From JAIBJN01 sp963830885 (GTDB lineage: Bacteria; Actinomycetota; Thermoleophilia; Gaiellales; Gaiellaceae), in the NCBI GenBank assembly GCA_963830885.1, contig CAWHOA010000028.1, positions 1-64,000 on the forward strand: DNA of 64,000 bases, written 5' to 3'. Position 1 is the first letter of the stretch. Each line of letters starts with the position of its first letter. Under the pieces are notes generated by a model. The model was not told where the DNA came from and searched no databases. It saw only the letters and a program-made list of their open reading frames with translations. Of this stretch, positions 35,222 through 45,304 are shown piece after piece. The position numbers and the translations under genes are program-made.

Positions 35222-38200
35222 GCGCGCTCGCCCGCTTCGACTGGCGCGGACGTGCCTGGATCATCTACCTCGCCGTCGGCGGCCTCCTCACCGCGGCGTA
35301 CCTCTGGTTCCCGCCGCTCAAGGGCGAACGGCCCCCTCATCAACCTGCTCGGCCTCTCCGTCGTCGGTCGCGATCGCGGTCGGGATCTACCTCCACCGCC
35401 CCAAGGCGCGCGCGGCCTGGGTGCTCTTCATCGTCGGCAGCTTCCTCTTCTTCGCCGGCGACCTCTACACGTACAGCTACCCCAAGCTCATGGGCGTCGA
35501 GGTCGAGTTCCCGTCGCATCGGGGACGCGATCTACCTGACGGTCTACCCGGCGCTCGTGGCGGGCCTGCTCGTGCTCGTCCGACGGCGAAACCCGCAGGG
35601 CGACCGCGCCGGCGTGATCGACTCGCTGATCATCTCGGTCGGCATCGCGCTGCTCTCGTGGGTCTTCCTCGTCGCGCCGAACATCCACCTCTCCGGCCTG
35701 ACGACGCTCGAGAAGGCGGTCTCGGCCGCCTACCCGCTCGGCGACATCCTGCTCCTCGCCGCCGCAGTCCGCCTCGCGGTCGACAACGGGCAAGCGCGCA
35801 CCGGCCTTCTACCTCCTGGTCGGGAGCATCGTCTCGCTGCTCGCCGTCGACTCCGCCTACACGTACGCGTTGCTGACGGACGCGTACAACCACCAGCTGA
35901 GCTACGACGTCGGCTGGATCGCCTTCTACCTCCTCTGGGGCGCGGCCGCGCTCCATCCCTCGATGCGCACGCTCGAGGAGCCGGCGCTCGACTCGCGCAC
36001 GCGGCTGACGCCGCTCCGCCTCGGCGCTGCTCGCCGGCGCGTGCCTGATCGCGCCCGGCGTCCGCTTCTACCAGGCGCTCGGCGACCCCGACGTCCTCGT
36101 GCTGATCGTGGCCTCGGCGCGTCCTCTTCCTCCTCGTCGTCGCCCGCATGGCGGGCCTCGTGCGCCAGGAGGAGCGCGCCGCCGCGCGCGAGCTCGCGCT
36201 GCGACGGCGCGGGCGTCGAGCTCGTCGCCGCGGCCGGCCGCGAGCAGGTCAACGAGGCTGCCATCTCGGCCGTCCTGGCCCTCGCCGAGACGCCGGCGCA
36301 GCGTCCGTCTCGTCCTCGCTCGGCGGCGACGGCGCCGTCGTCGCCGCCTCGTCCGGAGACGACGGCGAGTGGCCGGTGTCGAAGACCGCCTACGCCTGGC
36401 TGCGCGACTCCGCCGAGGACCGCAGCAGGTCTCCCTCACGAGCGCTGCCCGAGGAGGTGCGCAAGCGAGCTTCGCCTCGACGAGCGGCCACGGCCGTCCT
36501 GCTCCTGCCGCTCTCGGTCCGCGACGTGACGCGCGGGTTGCTCGTCCTCTGCTCGCCGGCGCGCATCCCGCGGGAGCTCGTCGACTCGCTCGAGTCGCTC
36601 GCCTCGCAGGTGTCGCTCGCCGTCGAGGGGGCGTCGCTGGCCGAGGACCTCCACCGCCGCCAGAGCGAGGCGCGGTTCCGGTCGCTCGTCGCCCACTCGA
36701 GCGACCTCATCACCGTCCTCGACGCCCACGGCACCGTCACGTACCAGAGCCCGTCGGTCGAGCGCGTGCTCGGGTACCGGGTCGACGAGATCGAGGGACA
36801 GCGACTTCGCGCGGCTGCTGGCCGAGTCCGACCGGCCGCGGCTGGCGCAGATCGTCGCCGGCGTCGGCGAGGCCTACGTGGGCGGCGGCTCCGAGACCCA
36901 CGTGATCGAGTGCTCGCTCCGGCACCGCGACGGCACCTGGCTCCAGTTCGAGGTCCAGCACACCGACCTGCTGCAGGACGAGCACGTCCGCGGCATCGTC
37001 CTGAACAGCCGCGACGTCAGCGAGCGCAAGGCGTTCGAGGACCAGCTCGCGCACCAGGCCTTCCACGACCCGGTCACGAGCCTCGCCAACCGGGCGCTGT
37101 TCGCCGACCGCGTCCAGCACTCGATCATGCGCTCGCATCCGCGGCGGCCCGGCGATCGGCGTCATGTTCATCGACCTGGACGACTTCAAGACCGTGAACG
37201 ACAGCCTCGGCCACGCGGCCGGCGACACGGTTCTGCAGGAGGTGGCGCGCCGCCTGCAGGGCGCCGTGCGCCCGGCCGACACGGTCGCCCGCTTCGGCGG
37301 CGACGAGTTCGCCGTCCTGCTCGACGGCATCAAGGACTCGGAGGAGGCCGCCGACGTCGCCGGCCGGATCCTGCGCGCGCTCGAGCTCCAGTACGACGTC
37401 GACGGCAAGCAGGTCTACCCGCGCGCGAGCGTCGGCATCTGCCTGGCCGGGCGACGAGCTCGGCTCGTCCGACGCCGAGGAGCTCCTGCGCAACGCCGAC
37501 GTCGCGATGTACATGGCCAAGCGCGACAGCAAGGGCAGCTATCGCGTCTTCGAGCCGGCGATGCACGAGCGCGTGGTCGAGCGGCTCGAGCTCCAGGCCG
37601 AGCTGCAGCGCGCGCTCGAGCTCGAACCAGCTCGAGATCCACTACCAGCCGGTCGTTCGCCTCGACGAGCGCGACGACTACGGCGTCGAGGCGCTGCTCC
37701 GCTGGATGCACCCGACGCGCGGGACGATCCCGCCGCTCAAGTTCATCCCGCTCGCCGAGGAGACCGGCCTGATCGTCCCGATCGGCCGCTGGGTCCTCCA
37801 GGAGGCTTGCCGCCAGGGCGTCCTCCTGCACGAGCGGTTCCCGCGAACGCCGCCGTTGACGATGAGCGTCAACCTCTCGGTCAAGCAGCTCCAGTCGGAG
37901 TCGATCGTCGACGACGTGCGCGACGCGCTCGAGACGAGCGGGCTGCCGCCGTCGGCCCTCGTCCTCGAGATCACCGAGACCGTGATGATGGCCGACACGG
38001 ACCTCGCGGTCCAGCGGCTGCACGAGCTGAAGTCGCTCGGCGTCCTCCTCGCGATGGACGACTTCGGGACCGGCTACTCGTCGCTCTCCTACCTGAGCCG
38101 CTTCCCGGTCGACATCCTCAAGATGGATCGCTCGTTCCTCTCGTCCGAGCACGACGAGTCGGGCCTGGCCGCGGCGATCATCGCGCTCGGGAACAGCCTC

Positions 38201-38379
38201 AGTCTCGACGTCGTCGCCGAGGGGATCGAGCTGCCCGAGCAGATCGCGTCGCTTCGCGAGCTCGGGTGCGAGCTCGGCCAGGGCTTCCTGTTCGCGAAGC
38301 CGATGAACCACGAGGCGCTGGTCGAGTACCTCGACGGCGACGACGAGCGACCGGCGAGCCGCGCTCGCATGCAGCATAG
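35218..38379 (+). CDS. membrane PAS-GGDEF-EAL cyclic-di-GMP protein, frameshifted
   Basis: Starts at GTG 35218 (overlapping the previous TGA) with VSALARFDWRGRAWIIYLAV. Order over several frames: nine or ten membrane helices (35.25-36.15 kb), a GAF-like sensory domain (AVVAASSGDDGEWPVSKTAY, to SLESLASQVSLAVEGA), a PAS domain (RFRSLVAHSSDLITVLDAHG, QFEVQHTDLL), GGDEF domain with intact RFGGDEFAVLL near 37,290, and EAL domain with EALLRWMHPTRG, ITETVMMAD and DDFGTGYSSLSYLSRFP. Both signatures look catalytic, so it can in principle make and break c-di-GMP. Around fourteen single-base shifts. With the last one corrected the protein ends at TAG 38,379; as printed, the frame continues into the transporter. 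Confidence 0.85.
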
Positions 38380-39725
38380 TCACGAGGCGCTCGACCGCCC
38401 GGGCGGCTTCTCCCGGGTCAACCTGCTCGCCCCGCTCCGTCACCGGGACTTCCGGCTGCTCTGGGCGGGGATGACGGTCTCGCTCGTCGGCGACGGCATC
38501 TTCCTGATCGCGATGGCCTGGCAGGCCTACGAGCTCTGGAACGCGCCGGCGGCGCTCTCGCTCCTCGGGATCGGGATGACGATCCCGACGATCGCCTTCC
38601 TGCTGCCGGCCGGCGTCCTGAGCGACCGGCTCGACCGGCGCAAGCTCATGCTCTGCGCGGACATCGGCCGCGCGGTCGTCATCGCCGCGCTCGCGGTCCT
38701 GTCGCTGACCGGCCTCCTCACCTTCTGGGAGCTCACTGGTCGTCGTCGCGCTCTACGGCGTCGGCACCGCCTTCTTCACGCCTGCGTTCGAGGCGATCGT
38801 CCCGGACATCGTCCCGGCGCGCCGACCTCGCCGGCGGCCAACTCGCTCGACCAGTTCGTCCGGCCGATCGCGCTTCGCCTGGCGGGTCCGGCGCTGGGCG
38901 GCGTGCTCGTGGCCGGCCTCGGCACGGGCACCGCGTTCGCCGTCGACGCCGCGTCGTTCGTCGCGTCCACGGTCGCGATGTTCTTGATGCGCCCTCCGGC
39001 CCATCCGCGCTCGGAGCACGTCGAATCGTCCGTGAGCGCCGTGAAGGAGGGCCTCCGGTTCGTCCGCGGCCGCGTCTGGCTCTGGGGCACGCTGCTCTCG
39101 GCGACGATCGCCTACCTCGCCTTCATGGGCCCGGCCGAGGTCCTGCTGCCGTACGTCGTCAAGAACGAGCTGCACGCCTCGGCCGGCGACCTCGGCCTCG
39201 TCTTCGCGGCCGGCGGCATCGGGGCGATCGGCGCCGCGCTGATCATGGGGCAGCGCGGTCACCCGCGCCGCGACGTCACGTTCATGTACGCGACGTGGAC
39301 GCTCGCCACGCTCGCAGTCGCGGGCTACGGGCTCGCGACCGCGTCGTGGCAGCTGATGGTCGCGTGCCTCCTCTTCAACGCGCTCGAGACGGCGGGGACG
39401 ATCGTCTGGGCGACGATCAAGCAGCGCCACGTCCCGGCCTCGATGCTCGGACGGGTCTCGAGCCTCGACTGGCTGATCTCGATCGGCCTCCTGCCGCTCT
39501 CCTTCGCGCTGACGGCTCCGGTCGTCGGCCCTGGTCGGCGTGCGCGCGACGTTGATCGGAGCCGCGGTCATCGGCGGCGTCTTCACGCTGGGCGCGCTCT
39601 TCCTCCCGGGCATGCGCGACATCGAGGGGATCGCCGCCGAGATCGACGGGGCAGGCGAGCACGGCCCGCCGCTCGGCGAGCCCGATCTCCTCCGACCGCC
39701 CGTCTTCGTCGACGTCCAGCGGTAG
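38370..39725 (+). CDS. MFS transporter (putative exporter), frameshifted
   Basis: Starts at ATG 38370 within the end of the EAL gene; the recognisable protein begins VNLLAPLRHRDFRLLWAGMT. Twelve-helix pattern with the loop motif GVLSDRLDRRKLMLCADIGR between helices 2 and 3 and VLLPYVVKNELHASAGDLGL in the middle, as in the enterobactin-exporter-like (EntS/MFS_3) group. Frame changes near 38,740, 38,820, 38,833 and 39,535, all extra bases. The C-tail ends PPVFVDVQR at 39,725, 12 bases before the end of the convergent anti-sigma-like gene. Substrate unknown. Confidence 0.82.
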
Positions 39726-39737
39726 CCGCGCCGGCGC

Positions 39738-40865
39738 TCAGCGAGCTGCTGGCGCGGTGTACGGCCGGAGGGAGCGCGCGACCGCGATCGCGGTCTCGTC
39801 GTCGGGAGCGTGGATCGTGACGACGAGCCCGTTCGAGCGGAGGAGGGCCATCGTGCCGGAGAAGAGCATGGTTCCCTCGGGCGGCTCGTAGCCGCGGACG
39901 CCGGCGATCATCGTCAAGGCGTCTGCGGGTGTCGCCGCCTGCGAGATCTCCGCGTGCGGGCCTTCCTCGGGCGACCCGTAGAACAGGCTGAGACCGGTGA
40001 CCTCACCTTCGGCCGCCGGCAGCCGCAGCTCTCGGACGGAGCCGAGCGAAGCCGGGAGGGGGCGAGGCCGTTCAGGCTCGGTCCGGCCCAGACCGGGGGA
40101 CGACCGAGGAGTGACGCCGCGTCGGTGAGCTCGACTTCGGCGCCGTAGCTGCCGAGCTCACTGGGCAGCGTCTGGGGCGTCGTGACCTCGAGCTGCGCCG
40201 AGCCGGCGGGCATGGTGTGGTAGGCGACGATCCGGGTGAGCCCGGTCGTGCCGTTCTGCGTGACGCGGATGAACACCGGCTCGAACGTCTCGCGCGACAC
40301 CGCCACGTCGTGGTTGTTCGGCCCGATCTTGATCCAGTAGACCGGCGTTCCCTCGACGACATCTTCGCCCAGGACCTCGGCCTGGCCCGACTCGAGCGCC
40401 TCGCGGTAGCCGGTGCCGAGACTCGTGTAGAGGGAGCTCCGCATGCTCGGAGACCTCGTCACCGCTCAGAGAGACGTCGAACTGGACGACGCCGTCGAAG
40501 CGCTCGGTCTCGCGCAGGCCGGCCTCCGGGTCGAACCAAACCTCGTGCTCCGCTCGGAGCTCGGTCCGCTCGCCGGTCTCGAGGTCGACGAGCGTGTGGG
40601 GCAGGTCGCTCTCGTAGACCAGGTGGAGCACCGGCCCCCCGCCGGTCGCCGCGAGCGCCCGGTCGATCACGCTCGGTCCAGCGCCGGACGGCCAGAGCGC
40701 GACGACTCCGATGACCGCGGCGACGAGCGCGACAGCGGCCGCCAGGCGTAGCGGCCGGCGGCGCGGGCGCCGCTCGAGGCCGGCGTCGCGCAGGACGCGC
40801 TCCCAGTCGCCGACGCCGTCGTACGGCGGAACGATCCGATCGAGTGCCTGAGCGATGTCGGTCAT
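39738..40865 (-). CDS. putative membrane-anchored anti-sigma or sigma-linked protein, frameshifted
   Basis: ATG at 40865 overlaps the stop of the sigma factor gene (ATGA). Cytoplasmic N-tail (MTDIAQALDRIVPPYDGVGD), one membrane helix at about residues 42-60 (LAAAVALVAAVIGVVALW), then an outside part with LVYESDLPHTLVDLETGE, VYWIKIGPNNHDVAVSRETF, FIRVTQNGTTGLTRIVAY and a C-terminal AMIN-like or DUF4367-like piece ending LRPYTAPAAR. The layout and coupling to an ECF sigma factor fit an anti-sigma or sensor role, although no zinc-finger motif is present. Frameshifts near 40,445 (extra C) and 40,060 (missing C). A fragment of a paralogue lies at 33.7 kb. Confidence 0.7.
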
Positions 40866-41371
40866 GCGTTGACCTCCTCGAGTTTCGTCTGCAGGTTCGC
40901 GCGTGCGGCGTGCAGGGTCGCGGACACGGTTCCGCGCGCGATCCCCAGGGCCTCGGCGATTCCCGCGTAGTCCAGGTCGGCGTAGTAGCGGAGGAAGAGC
41001 GCAAGCCGCTGGCGCTCCGGGAGGGCGGCGAGCGCCGCCGCAACGGCGCCGGGCTCGGAATGCCCGTTCGCAGTCACCGTCTCCTCGACCAGCTCGTCCG
41101 GCGTGGGCACGTAGCGGCCCTCGATCGTGGAGCGCTTCTTCGCCTCGTTCAGGACGATCCGGCAGACCCAGCCCGGTGCCGACTCGCGGTCATGAAGCCG
41201 GCTCCGGTAGCGCACCGCCCGGACGAAGCCGTCGTGGACGGCGTCGAGAGCGGTCTGCTCGTCTCCCGTGATCGCGGTCGCCAGCCGGACGAACGACCGC
41301 AGACGCTCCCGGTAGACGGCTTCGATCGCCGCGAGCTCCGCATCTGTCCGGGAACGCCGCCACACACTCAA
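40862..41371 (-). CDS. ECF-type RNA polymerase sigma factor
   Basis: About 169 residues. Region 2 with AELAAIEAVYRERLRSFVRL, ATAITGDEQTALDAVHDGFV, GWVCRIVLNEAKKR; region 4 with ALAALPERQRLALFLRYYAD and the helix-turn-helix LDYAGIAEALGIARGTVSAT. I place the start at TTG 41371, five bases after an AAGGAG ribosome-binding site; GTG at 41365 is the alternative. Open frame upstream is not similar to anything. Coupled by a four-base overlap to the membrane protein downstream. Confidence 0.88.
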   Translation of the reverse strand: MSVWRRSRTDAELAAIEAVYRERLRSFVRLATAITGDEQTALDAVHDGFVRAVRYRSRLHDRESAPGWVCRIVLNEAKKRSTIEGRYVPTPDELVEETVTANGHSEPGAVAAALAALPERQRLALFLRYYADLDYAGIAEALGIARGTVSATLHAARANLQTKLEEVNA

Positions 41372-41590
41372 ACGATCTCCTTCGGGCGCCGACGTGTTTA
41401 TCCGGTTCCAACTCTGACGGGTTTCCCGGGCGAGCGATACGGTCGGTGGGCTTGCCGGCCAGGCTGCCGATTGCCCTACACTTTTCCCCGAGATTCCGTC
41501 AGGGATGCACGTGCTGAATCGAGGGGCTGGCCGTACAGCTCCTGGCGGCGGCGCGTCGGTCCGCAATCCGAACTCGAGAGGAGCAGCGCC

Positions 41591-41998
41591 ATGGGTGAGG
41601 TGAAGGGCTTCGCGAACGTCGTTTTCCCGGCGCGCGACCTCGATGCGGGAGTGGCGGCCTGGACCGCGATGCTGGGCCAGGACCCAGCCTTCGTGGGCGA
41701 CGACTTCGCCGTCTTCAGCGGTGACGGCGTCGAGGTAGGACTGACGGCACTTCCCTGGGTCGACCACCCGCTCGTGTTCTGGAAGGTCGACGACATCGAG
41801 GATTCCCATCGCACGCTCGTCGCCCGCGGGGCGACGCCGCTGGGTGAGACCGCCGCGGGCTCACTTGCCGAGCTCGGCACCGCCGAGGTAGCGAACGGCG
41901 ACCCGGCCACCGGCATCGTCGACGTTCCGGGCGGCCGGCTCGCGGTCCTCCAGGCCCCGGACGGCAACCTGATCGGCCTCACGCAGCACGTCCGGTAG
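41591..41998 (+). CDS. VOC family protein (glyoxalase/bleomycin-resistance fold)
   Basis: 135 residues from ATG at 41591. One VOC repeat pair: FANVVFPARDLDAGVAAWTA, FAVFSGDGVEVGLTALPWVD, PLVFWKVDDIEDSHRTLVAR, GIVDVPGGRLAVLQAPDGNL. Metal ligands of glyoxalase I are not evident, so it may bind rather than convert its ligand. Diverges from the sigma factor gene with a 219-base gap that should contain both promoters. Confidence 0.88.
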   Translation: MGEVKGFANVVFPARDLDAGVAAWTAMLGQDPAFVGDDFAVFSGDGVEVGLTALPWVDHPLVFWKVDDIEDSHRTLVARGATPLGETAAGSLAELGTAEVANGDPATGIVDVPGGRLAVLQAPDGNLIGLTQHVR

Positions 41999-42147
41999 CC
42001 GACCTCCGCTCAACGCCGAGGTCCGGCGGACGACGGCTCGGGGGGACCGGCCGGCCGGCGCGGCGCTCTTCGACTAGCCTCGACCCGCTTAACACCCCTT
42101 AACCTGGCGCAACAGGGACTTCATGGGCCCGGGGTTATAAGAAGGTC

Positions 42148-43335
42148 ATGGATGCAGGCTCCGGCTGGACCCGTATGGGCTCCCTCGTGTTCGCCGCGCT
42201 TCTGGGCGGTGGGGCGGCCGTCGGGATCGGCGCCGCGCTCGGCACGGGCGGCGACACCGAGACGGTCGTGACGACCGTCGCGGCGGCCGAGACGACGGCC
42301 GAGACGCCGCCGTCGACCCTCCAGGCGAGCGAGACCGGAGCCAAGCCCGTCCAGCAGATCTACGAGGAGACCGGCCCCGGCGTCGTCCAGGTGACGACCA
42401 GCGGCGTGGACTCGACCAACCCGTACTTCGGGCCGCAAGCCACCTCCTCGCTCGGCTCCGGCTTCGTCGTCGACCGCGACGGCTACATCGTCACGAACTA
42501 CCACGTGATCGAAGACGCGCAGGAGATCGAGGTCAATTTCTCGGGCGACGACCGCGTCCCGGCGAAGATCGTGGGTAGCGACCCTTCCACGGATCTCGCC
42601 GTCCTCAAGATCGACGCGCAGTCACGAGCGCTGACTCCCCTCCCCCTCGGCAACTCGGACGACGTGCACGTCGGGGACGCGGTCGTCGCTATCGGGAACC
42701 CCTTCGGCCTGGAGCGCAGCGTCACGGCAGGCATCGTCAGCGCGCTGCAGCGGGACCTCACCGCGCCGAACGGCTACACGATCGACAAGGTCATCCAGAC
42801 GGACGCGCCCATCAACCAGGGCAACTCCGGCGGCCCGCTGCTGAACGCGCGCGGCCAGGTGATCGGGGTCAACTCCCAGATCTCCAGTGAGACCGGCGGC
42901 AACGTCGGCATCGGGTTCGCCGTCCCGGTGAACACCGTCAAGGAGGTCGTCTCGCAGATCAAGGAGAGCGGCAAGGTCGAACACGCTTACCTCGGCGTCC
43001 AGATGCAGGAGATCACGCCTGAGCTCGCCGAGACCGTGAACGTCCCGGTCGACGAGGGCGTCATGGTCGTCGGCGTCGTCGAGGGCAGTCCCGCCGACGA
43101 GGCGGGCCTGCAGGGCGGCGAGCAGCAGGTCATCGTCGGGGGCCGGAGCTATGTTCTTGGTGGCGACATCGTGACCGGCGCCGACGGCCAGCCCGTAACG
43201 TCCCCGGACGATCTCCGCAGCATGATCATGGAGAAATCCCCCGGCGATTCGATCACGCTCGACATCCAAAGAGGCCAGTCCACACGAACTGTGAGTGTCA
43301 CCCTCGGGCAGCAACCCGCTCAACCGAGCGGCTAG
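42148..43335 (+). CDS. HtrA/DegP-like S1C serine protease with PDZ domain
   Basis: 395 residues. N-terminal membrane anchor (about 10-32, Gly/Ala-rich), a Thr/Glu-rich linker, then a trypsin-like domain with His119 in TNYHVIEDAQ, Asp149 in STDLAVLKID and Ser227 in NQGNSGGPLL, and one PDZ domain from about residue 285 (YLGVQMQEITPELAETV). Acts outside the membrane in protein quality control or stress signalling. An AAGGT ribosome-binding site lies just before the ATG, and a TTATAA box is visible at 42,133. Starts a forward block and is followed by a strong hairpin. Confidence 0.95.
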   Translation: MDAGSGWTRMGSLVFAALLGGGAAVGIGAALGTGGDTETVVTTVAAAETTAETPPSTLQASETGAKPVQQIYEETGPGVVQVTTSGVDSTNPYFGPQATSSLGSGFVVDRDGYIVTNYHVIEDAQEIEVNFSGDDRVPAKIVGSDPSTDLAVLKIDAQSRALTPLPLGNSDDVHVGDAVVAIGNPFGLERSVTAGIVSALQRDLTAPNGYTIDKVIQTDAPINQGNSGGPLLNARGQVIGVNSQISSETGGNVGIGFAVPVNTVKEVVSQIKESGKVEHAYLGVQMQEITPELAETVNVPVDEGVMVVGVVEGSPADEAGLQGGEQQVIVGGRSYVLGGDIVTGADGQPVTSPDDLRSMIMEKSPGDSITLDIQRGQSTRTVSVTLGQQPAQPSG

Positions 43336-43369
43336 CAGGCCCGCGGCCCCTCCCCCCAGGGGCCTGACC

Positions 43370-43406
43370 GGTCGGAGGCCCGCGTTGCCTGCCCGGGCCT
43401 CCGACC
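43370..43406 (+). terminator. hairpin after htrA-like gene
   Basis: GGTCGGAGGCCCG (43370-43382) pairs perfectly with CGGGCCTCCGACC (43394-43406), 13 bp around an 11-base loop, 35 bases after the stop. No T-run follows, as is common for actinobacterial terminators. A smaller GGCCCCT/AGGGGCC hairpin precedes it. Confidence 0.6.
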
Positions 43407-43439
43407 ACCCTCCCCCCTCCGGCATCTAGACTCGCGCCC

Positions 43440-44451
43440 GTGCCGGCTCACCGCTTCGGCGAGTCTCAGCCGTTCTCGGTGGGGATCGAGGAGGAGCTCT
43501 TCGTCCTCGATGCGCGAGACGCTGGAGCCGGCCTCCGTCCCGGACGGCGTGCTCGACGGCGTGCGGCTGAAGGCCGAGCTCTTCACGACCATGCTCGAGC
43601 TGACCACCGGTGTCTGCGCCGATGTCGCTGAGGCCGTGGAGGAGCTCGCAGCGTTGCGGGTCGAGGCCCGGCGGCGCCTGCACGCGCACGGGCTCGAGCT
43701 GGCCGCCGTCGGGACCTGGCCGACGGCCGTGCTCGGGGAGCAGCCGGTCACGCCGCTCGAGCCGCTGCGGCGCTTTGCCGAGTACGCCGGCCCGTCGGCG
43801 CTCCGGCAGCACTGCTCGGGGCTGCACGTCCACGTCGGCGTCTCGAGCCCCGAGGAGTGCATGGGGCGGCTCGAGGCCGTGCTCCCGTTGCTTCCGGCCG
43901 TCCTCGCGCTCTCGGCCAACTCGCCGTACGCGGACGGCGCCGAGACGGGCCTGGCCTCGACCCGCGCCGAGCTGCTCCAGCTGCTGCCGCGGGCGGGCGC
44001 GCCGCCGCCCTTCCGCGACTACGCTGAGTTCCTCGCCTTCGCCCAGCTCCTGGTCGAGCTGGACCTCGCGGACGACTTCATGCGTCTCTGGTGGGACGTA
44101 CGGCCCCACCCGCGGCTCGGAACCCTGGAGATCCGCGCGCCGGACCAGCCCACGCGCCTCGCCGACACCGCCGCGCTCGCCGGGCTCTGCCATGCACTCG
44201 TGGTCGCCGCCCATCCCGCGGCGGCGTGCGCCGACCGCGGTCTCTACGCCCAGAACCGCTGGGCGGCCGCCCGCTTCGGTGCGCAGGCCGGCCTGATCCA
44301 TCCGGAAACCCGCGAGCTGACGACGCCGCAGGAGCTTCTCGGCGGCCTGGACGGCCTCGACCAGGCGGGCGAGCAGCTCGCGATCGGGCGAAGCGACGGC
44401 CTCCGCGCCCTGCGCGAGCGCCTGGTCGCCCTCACGTACGATCAGCTTTAG
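43440..44451 (+). CDS. carboxylate-amine ligase, YbdK-type glutamate-cysteine ligase 2 family
   Basis: From GTG 43440: FGESQPFSVGIEEELFVLDA, then one extra C near 43,515 shifts the frame to ETLEPASVPDGVL, and the rest is clean to 44,451 (ELFTTMLELTTGVCADV, SGLHVHVGV, ALSANSPYADG, LGTLEIRAPDQPT, AQNRWAAARFGAQ). ATP-dependent gamma-glutamyl ligase fold; the family includes weak glutamate-cysteine ligases and EgtA-like enzymes of ergothioneine or mycothiol-related metabolism. About 337 residues if restored. The stop overlaps the next GTG by one base (TAGTG). Confidence 0.88.
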
Positions 44452-44666
44452 TGCCCCTCGTCTCGGAGACAATGCAGGTGACCGGCATCCGCTGCGAGCG
44501 CTGCGTCCTGCGGCTGGGCGGTGCGCTCGGGAAGCTCGACGGAATCGAGTCGGCGAACGCGAACCTGGTGGGCGAGGTCGCGCTCTCGTGGGACGACGAG
44601 CGCGTCCGTCGCGAGGAGATCGTCGCCGCTCTCGACCTCGCCGGGTTCCGCCAACTCGCCGGCTGA
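44451..44666 (+). CDS. heavy-metal-associated (HMA) domain protein
   Basis: 71 residues from a GTG that overlaps the ligase stop; ATG at 44472 is another possible start. Single ferredoxin-like HMA fold with the metal site GIRCERCVLRL (CxxC), then ALGKLDGIESANANLVGEVA and a C-terminal helix. Copper chaperone-like, cytoplasmic. Encoded with a thiol-related ligase and just before a SigR/RsrA-type pair, which fits a thiol and metal stress theme. Confidence 0.82.
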   Translation: MPLVSETMQVTGIRCERCVLRLGGALGKLDGIESANANLVGEVALSWDDERVRREEIVAALDLAGFRQLAG

Positions 44667-44722
44667 CTCTCTCGCCGGAATAGGGGGCGGGAGCAGGGCG
44701 TTAGCTTGTTAGTGTCCGACGG

Positions 44723-45304
44723 ATGGCAGAGGCCGAGACTGACGCCCGTCGCCTGGCGACCGAGGCTCGTGACCGCGTTCGGTTCGAGGAGGAAGTGCTC
44801 GACCTGGCAGACCAGGTCTACCGGGTTGCGCGACGACTTGTGTCGAGCCGCGAGGAGGCCGAGGACCTCGTCCAGGAGACCTATGCGCGCGCCTTTCGCA
44901 GCTGGCGCTCCTACACCCCGGGGACGAATCTCCGGGCCTGGCTCATGCGGATCCTGACGAACCTCAACATCGACCGCGGCCGCCGTGAGCAGCGCACGCC
45001 CGACATGCAGCCAATGGAGGAGGGCGATTACTTCCTCTACAACCGGCTCGAGGAGACCTCCGGCACCCCGGACGACGAGCGGATCGTCGAGCGCCTCTCG
45101 CAGGACTCCATCGTCGAGGCGCTCTCGAACGTCCCGCACGACTTTCGTGACGCGATCGTCCTCGTCGACATCGGCGACTTCTCCTACCAGGAGGCCGCGC
45201 AGATCCTCGACGTCCCCATCGGGACGATCATGTCGCGCCTGCACCGCGGCCGCCGCATCCTCAAGGGCGAGCTGGCGGAGTCGGTCGCGGGGGAGGAGCA
45301 GTGA
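44723..45304 (+). CDS. ECF sigma factor, SigR/SigE-like
   Basis: 193 residues. Region 2: DLADQVYRVARRLVSSREEA, EDLVQETYARAFRSWRSYTP, NLRAWLMRILTNLNIDRGRR; region 4: ALSNVPHDFRDAIVLVDIGD, FSYQEAAQILDVPIGTIMSR. Close in wording to actinobacterial SigR, which directs disulfide-stress genes. The TGA overlaps the GTG of the zinc-binding anti-sigma gene, the arrangement of sigR-rsrA. Confidence 0.92.
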   Translation: MAEAETDARRLATEARDRVRFEEEVLDLADQVYRVARRLVSSREEAEDLVQETYARAFRSWRSYTPGTNLRAWLMRILTNLNIDRGRREQRTPDMQPMEEGDYFLYNRLEETSGTPDDERIVERLSQDSIVEALSNVPHDFRDAIVLVDIGDFSYQEAAQILDVPIGTIMSRLHRGRRILKGELAESVAGEEQ

